DNA from: Candidatus Pacebacteria bacterium CG10_big_fil_rev_8_21_14_0_10_44_11
Lineage (GTDB): Bacteria; Patescibacteriota; Microgenomatia; UBA1400; PJMF01
Length of the DNA stretch: 7,167 nucleotides
Reading direction: 5' to 3'
Assembly (NCBI GenBank): GCA_002772705.1
Contig: PFDH01000009.1
Span: 12,930-20,096 of the forward strand
Shown: positions 5,805 to 7,167 of the stretch, in pieces
How positions within the stretch are numbered: the stretch's first letter is position 1
How the letters are laid out: each line of letters begins with the position of its first letter
Translations under genes and position numbers: made by a program
Notes under the pieces: model-generated
What the model was told of the DNA's origin: nothing
The model's input: the letters and a program-made list of their open reading frames with translations, nothing else
The model's database searches: none

Positions 5805-7030
5805 GCTATTGCTTTAATGAGACTGAGTTTTTCTTGTTTTCTAGTTTGCATTTGCTTAAGGGTGACTTTGTCTTCAGCCAGCTCCTCATCCCCAATAACC
5901 ACGACATAAGGAATTTTTTTCTGATCAGCCAATTTGAATTGTTTGCTCAGCTTATCGAGAGCAGGGTAGACCTCGGTGGCGATGCCGGCAGCGCGTAGTT
6001 TCTGAGCGGTTTCTAGACTTTTTTGCAGTGTGTCCAGGCTAAAAAGTGTCACCAAAACTTGAGTCTTGGCTTGGTCTGCTTTGGTTAGTAATCCTAATTG
6101 GTCAACGGCCTCGACGGTTCTGTCAAAGCCGATCCCAAAGCCCACCGCCGGGATATTCTGACCCGAAAGTTGATTGATTAAATTATCATAGCGGCCACCG
6201 CCACCAATTGAACCAACGCCGTATTCGGGAATTCTGCCCTCAAAAATCAGACCCGTATAGTAATCTAAACCTCGCGCCAGGTTTGGGTTAAATTTGAGTG
6301 TCGATTTGGGTACCCCCAGCGCCACAGCGGTATTAACGATTTCTTGTAATAGGTTGGACATTTCCGCCTTTTTTAAAGCGGTAAAAAGCTGGTCGGCTTG
6401 GTCAACGGAGAGGCCCTTGCTTTGTAACTCCTCTTGGAGCTCTGTCTCAGTTTGTTTGTCAGCTTTGTCAATTGTCTGGCAAAGAGAAAGGACAGAAAGA
6501 TTAGCCGAAGCAAATGGCTCTAGCGTCCCGAAGAGGGTTTGTCGATCGTTGATTTCTATTCGCAAGTCTCTAACGCCCAGGGCTTCGTAAACCGCATAAA
6601 AAACCGCCAAAATTTCGGCGTCGGCCACCGGTGAGGTACTGCCAAAAATGTCGCAATCACTTTGAATAAACTCTCGGTAGCGTCCGCGTTGCGGTTTGTC
6701 GGCTCGAAAGACGTTCTGAATTTGGTAGCGGCGAAAATAAGGGGGGAGTTCATTCTGGTACTGGGCGAGCACTCTAGCGGTTGGCACCGTTTGGTCGTAG
6801 CGTAAAGCTACTTCGCGCTCACCTCGATCGGTGAATTGATAGACCAACTTGTCGGCTTCTTTGCCGTATTTCCCAAGCAAGAGCTCGGCATATTCTAGAG
6901 TAGGGGTTTCGAGCGGTGCATAACCGTAATTAGCAAACACCTGACGCATGGTTTGGGCCACCACGTCACGCTTGCGCTTTTCTTCAGGCAAGAAATCACG
7001 AAATCCTTTGAGTGTTTGTACGGTTGTCAT
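5783..7030 (-). CDS. hisS: Histidyl-tRNA synthetase
   Basis: This class II aminoacyl-tRNA synthetase charges tRNA-His in the cytoplasm. It has 415 residues, a usual bacterial length. The N terminus MTTVQTLKGFRDFLPEE is typical. Motif 2 is near 100-124 (RRYQIQNVFRADKP through GRYREFIQSD). The HisRS-specific histidine-binding motif RGLDYYTG is at 253-260, GGGGRYDN follows at 276-283, and motif 3 is GFGIGFDR at 297-304. The last 90 residues form the alpha/beta anticodon-binding domain. The start at 7030 is chosen because AAAGGA lies 5 bases upstream and MTTVQTLKGFRDF matches the family start. In-frame extensions run through the terminator and promoter. The TGA stop lies inside the convergent kinase-like gene. 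Regulation may involve the terminator and alternative pairing at 7084-7154. Confidence 0.97.
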   Translation of the reverse strand: MTTVQTLKGFRDFLPEEKRKRDVVAQTMRQVFANYGYAPLETPTLEYAELLLGKYGKEADKLVYQFTDRGEREVALRYDQTVPTARVLAQYQNELPPYFRRYQIQNVFRADKPQRGRYREFIQSDCDIFGSTSPVADAEILAVFYAVYEALGVRDLRIEINDRQTLFGTLEPFASANLSVLSLCQTIDKADKQTETELQEELQSKGLSVDQADQLFTALKKAEMSNLLQEIVNTAVALGVPKSTLKFNPNLARGLDYYTGLIFEGRIPEYGVGSIGGGGRYDNLINQLSGQNIPAVGFGIGFDRTVEAVDQLGLLTKADQAKTQVLVTLFSLDTLQKSLETAQKLRAAGIATEVYPALDKLSKQFKLADQKKIPYVVVIGDEELAEDKVTLKQMQTRKQEKLSLIKAIAQLIKKS

Positions 7031-7050
7031 AGATCCTTTCAAGTATTGAT

Positions 7051-7059
7051 AGTGTACCA
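7051..7059 (-). promoter_or_regulatory. extended -10 promoter for hisS
   Basis: On the minus strand TGGTACACT fits TGnTATAAT with two mismatches. The -35 position falls in the terminator's T tract (TATTTT) and is poor. Transcription would start near 7044, giving a leader of about 14 nt that carries the AAAGGA Shine-Dalgarno of hisS. Confidence 0.45.
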
Positions 7060-7073
7060 TTTTTCTTCTCTGG

Positions 7074-7100
7074 AAAATAAAAAACTCCCAGGGTGGGAGT
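7074..7100 (-). terminator. intrinsic terminator upstream of hisS
   Basis: On the minus strand ACTCCCA (7100-7094) pairs with TGGGAGT (7090-7084) around a CCC loop, giving a perfect 7-bp stem followed by TTTTTATTTT. It should end the minus-strand transcript entering from beyond the right edge. A second copy of GTGGGAGT at 7154-7147 could pair with the first stem arm instead, so it may act as an attenuator. On the plus strand the trailing T content is poorer, so I orient it minus. Confidence 0.75.
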
Positions 7101-7130
7101 CGAGTTTTGATTTTTACGTCATTGATTGTT

Positions 7131-7167
7131 TTAGGCACCAAAATTCACTCCCACTATATGCAGAGAG
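7131..7167 (-). CDS. possible 3' tail of an upstream minus-strand gene
   Basis: A terminator on this strand implies a transcript arriving from the right. One frame reads SLHIVGVNFGA and ends at TAA (7133-7131), 31 bases before the terminator stem. Another frame stays open to a TAA further on, and the third stops at once. With only 11 codons visible the coding call is weak, and the upstream unit could instead be an RNA. Confidence 0.2.
   Translation of the reverse strand, partial: SLHIVGVNFGA

Noticed and set aside
7031..7141. N-terminal extension of hisS by 37 residues
   Set aside because: It would translate through the terminator T-run and the -10 box, does not resemble HisRS, and the ATG at 7030 has a well-placed AAAGGA.
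7031..7167. T-box riboswitch controlling hisS
   Set aside because: The conserved T-box sequence is absent from the visible leader; the terminator alone is not enough. More upstream sequence could change this.

Overview
The window is a gene-dense stretch of bacterial chromosome. It carries seven complete protein genes and the 3' part of an eighth. No intergenic gap exceeds about 90 bases, so no long stretch lacks a gene. The proteins are typical core and envelope functions, but several are compact or divergent. RF1 has a short N-terminal domain, L31 has a charged tail, and there is a far-diverged cytidylate-kinase-like protein. With the very tight packing and mid-range GC (by eye), this fits a small-genome lineage such as the Candidate Phyla Radiation (Patescibacteria). 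That assignment is inferred from gene style, not from a marker phylogeny. TAA, TAG and TGA all end genes here (TGA ends both hisS and the kinase-like gene), so the TGA-recoded code of SR1/Gracilibacteria is unlikely.

Layout. Bases 2-508 (+) are the catalytic end of an S41 C-terminal processing protease. It is followed by a membrane-anchored HtrA/DegP-type serine protease (564-1793, +) with its own strong promoter. The two form an extracytoplasmic protein quality-control pair. On the minus strand, reading leftward from 4215, lie an EamA/DMT transporter (4215-3208), ribosomal protein L31 (rpmE, 3176-2838) and peptide chain release factor 1 (prfA, 2750-1794). rpmE next to prfA is a familiar translation-gene neighbourhood. 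Divergent from the transporter, on the plus strand, are a HAD phosphatase (4265-4837) and a P-loop, cytidylate-kinase-like protein (4875-5804). Histidyl-tRNA synthetase (hisS, 7030-5783, minus) closes the window. It is preceded by an intrinsic terminator and what may be the tail of another minus-strand gene.

Regulation. Several genes appear to have individual promoters squeezed into the ends of their neighbours. Three have extended -10 elements (TGnTAnAnT-like) without a clear -35, and 5' leaders are short or absent. Both convergent gene pairs meet with no spacer: htrA/prfA stop codons abut, and kinase/hisS ends overlap by 22 bp. The most notable regulatory structure is a three-segment arrangement upstream of hisS in which a terminator arm could pair with an upstream copy instead. 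No mobile element, CRISPR array, tRNA or rRNA is visible. I do not see a clearly new multi-gene system. The kinase-like protein with its HAD neighbour and the hisS leader are the best leads.
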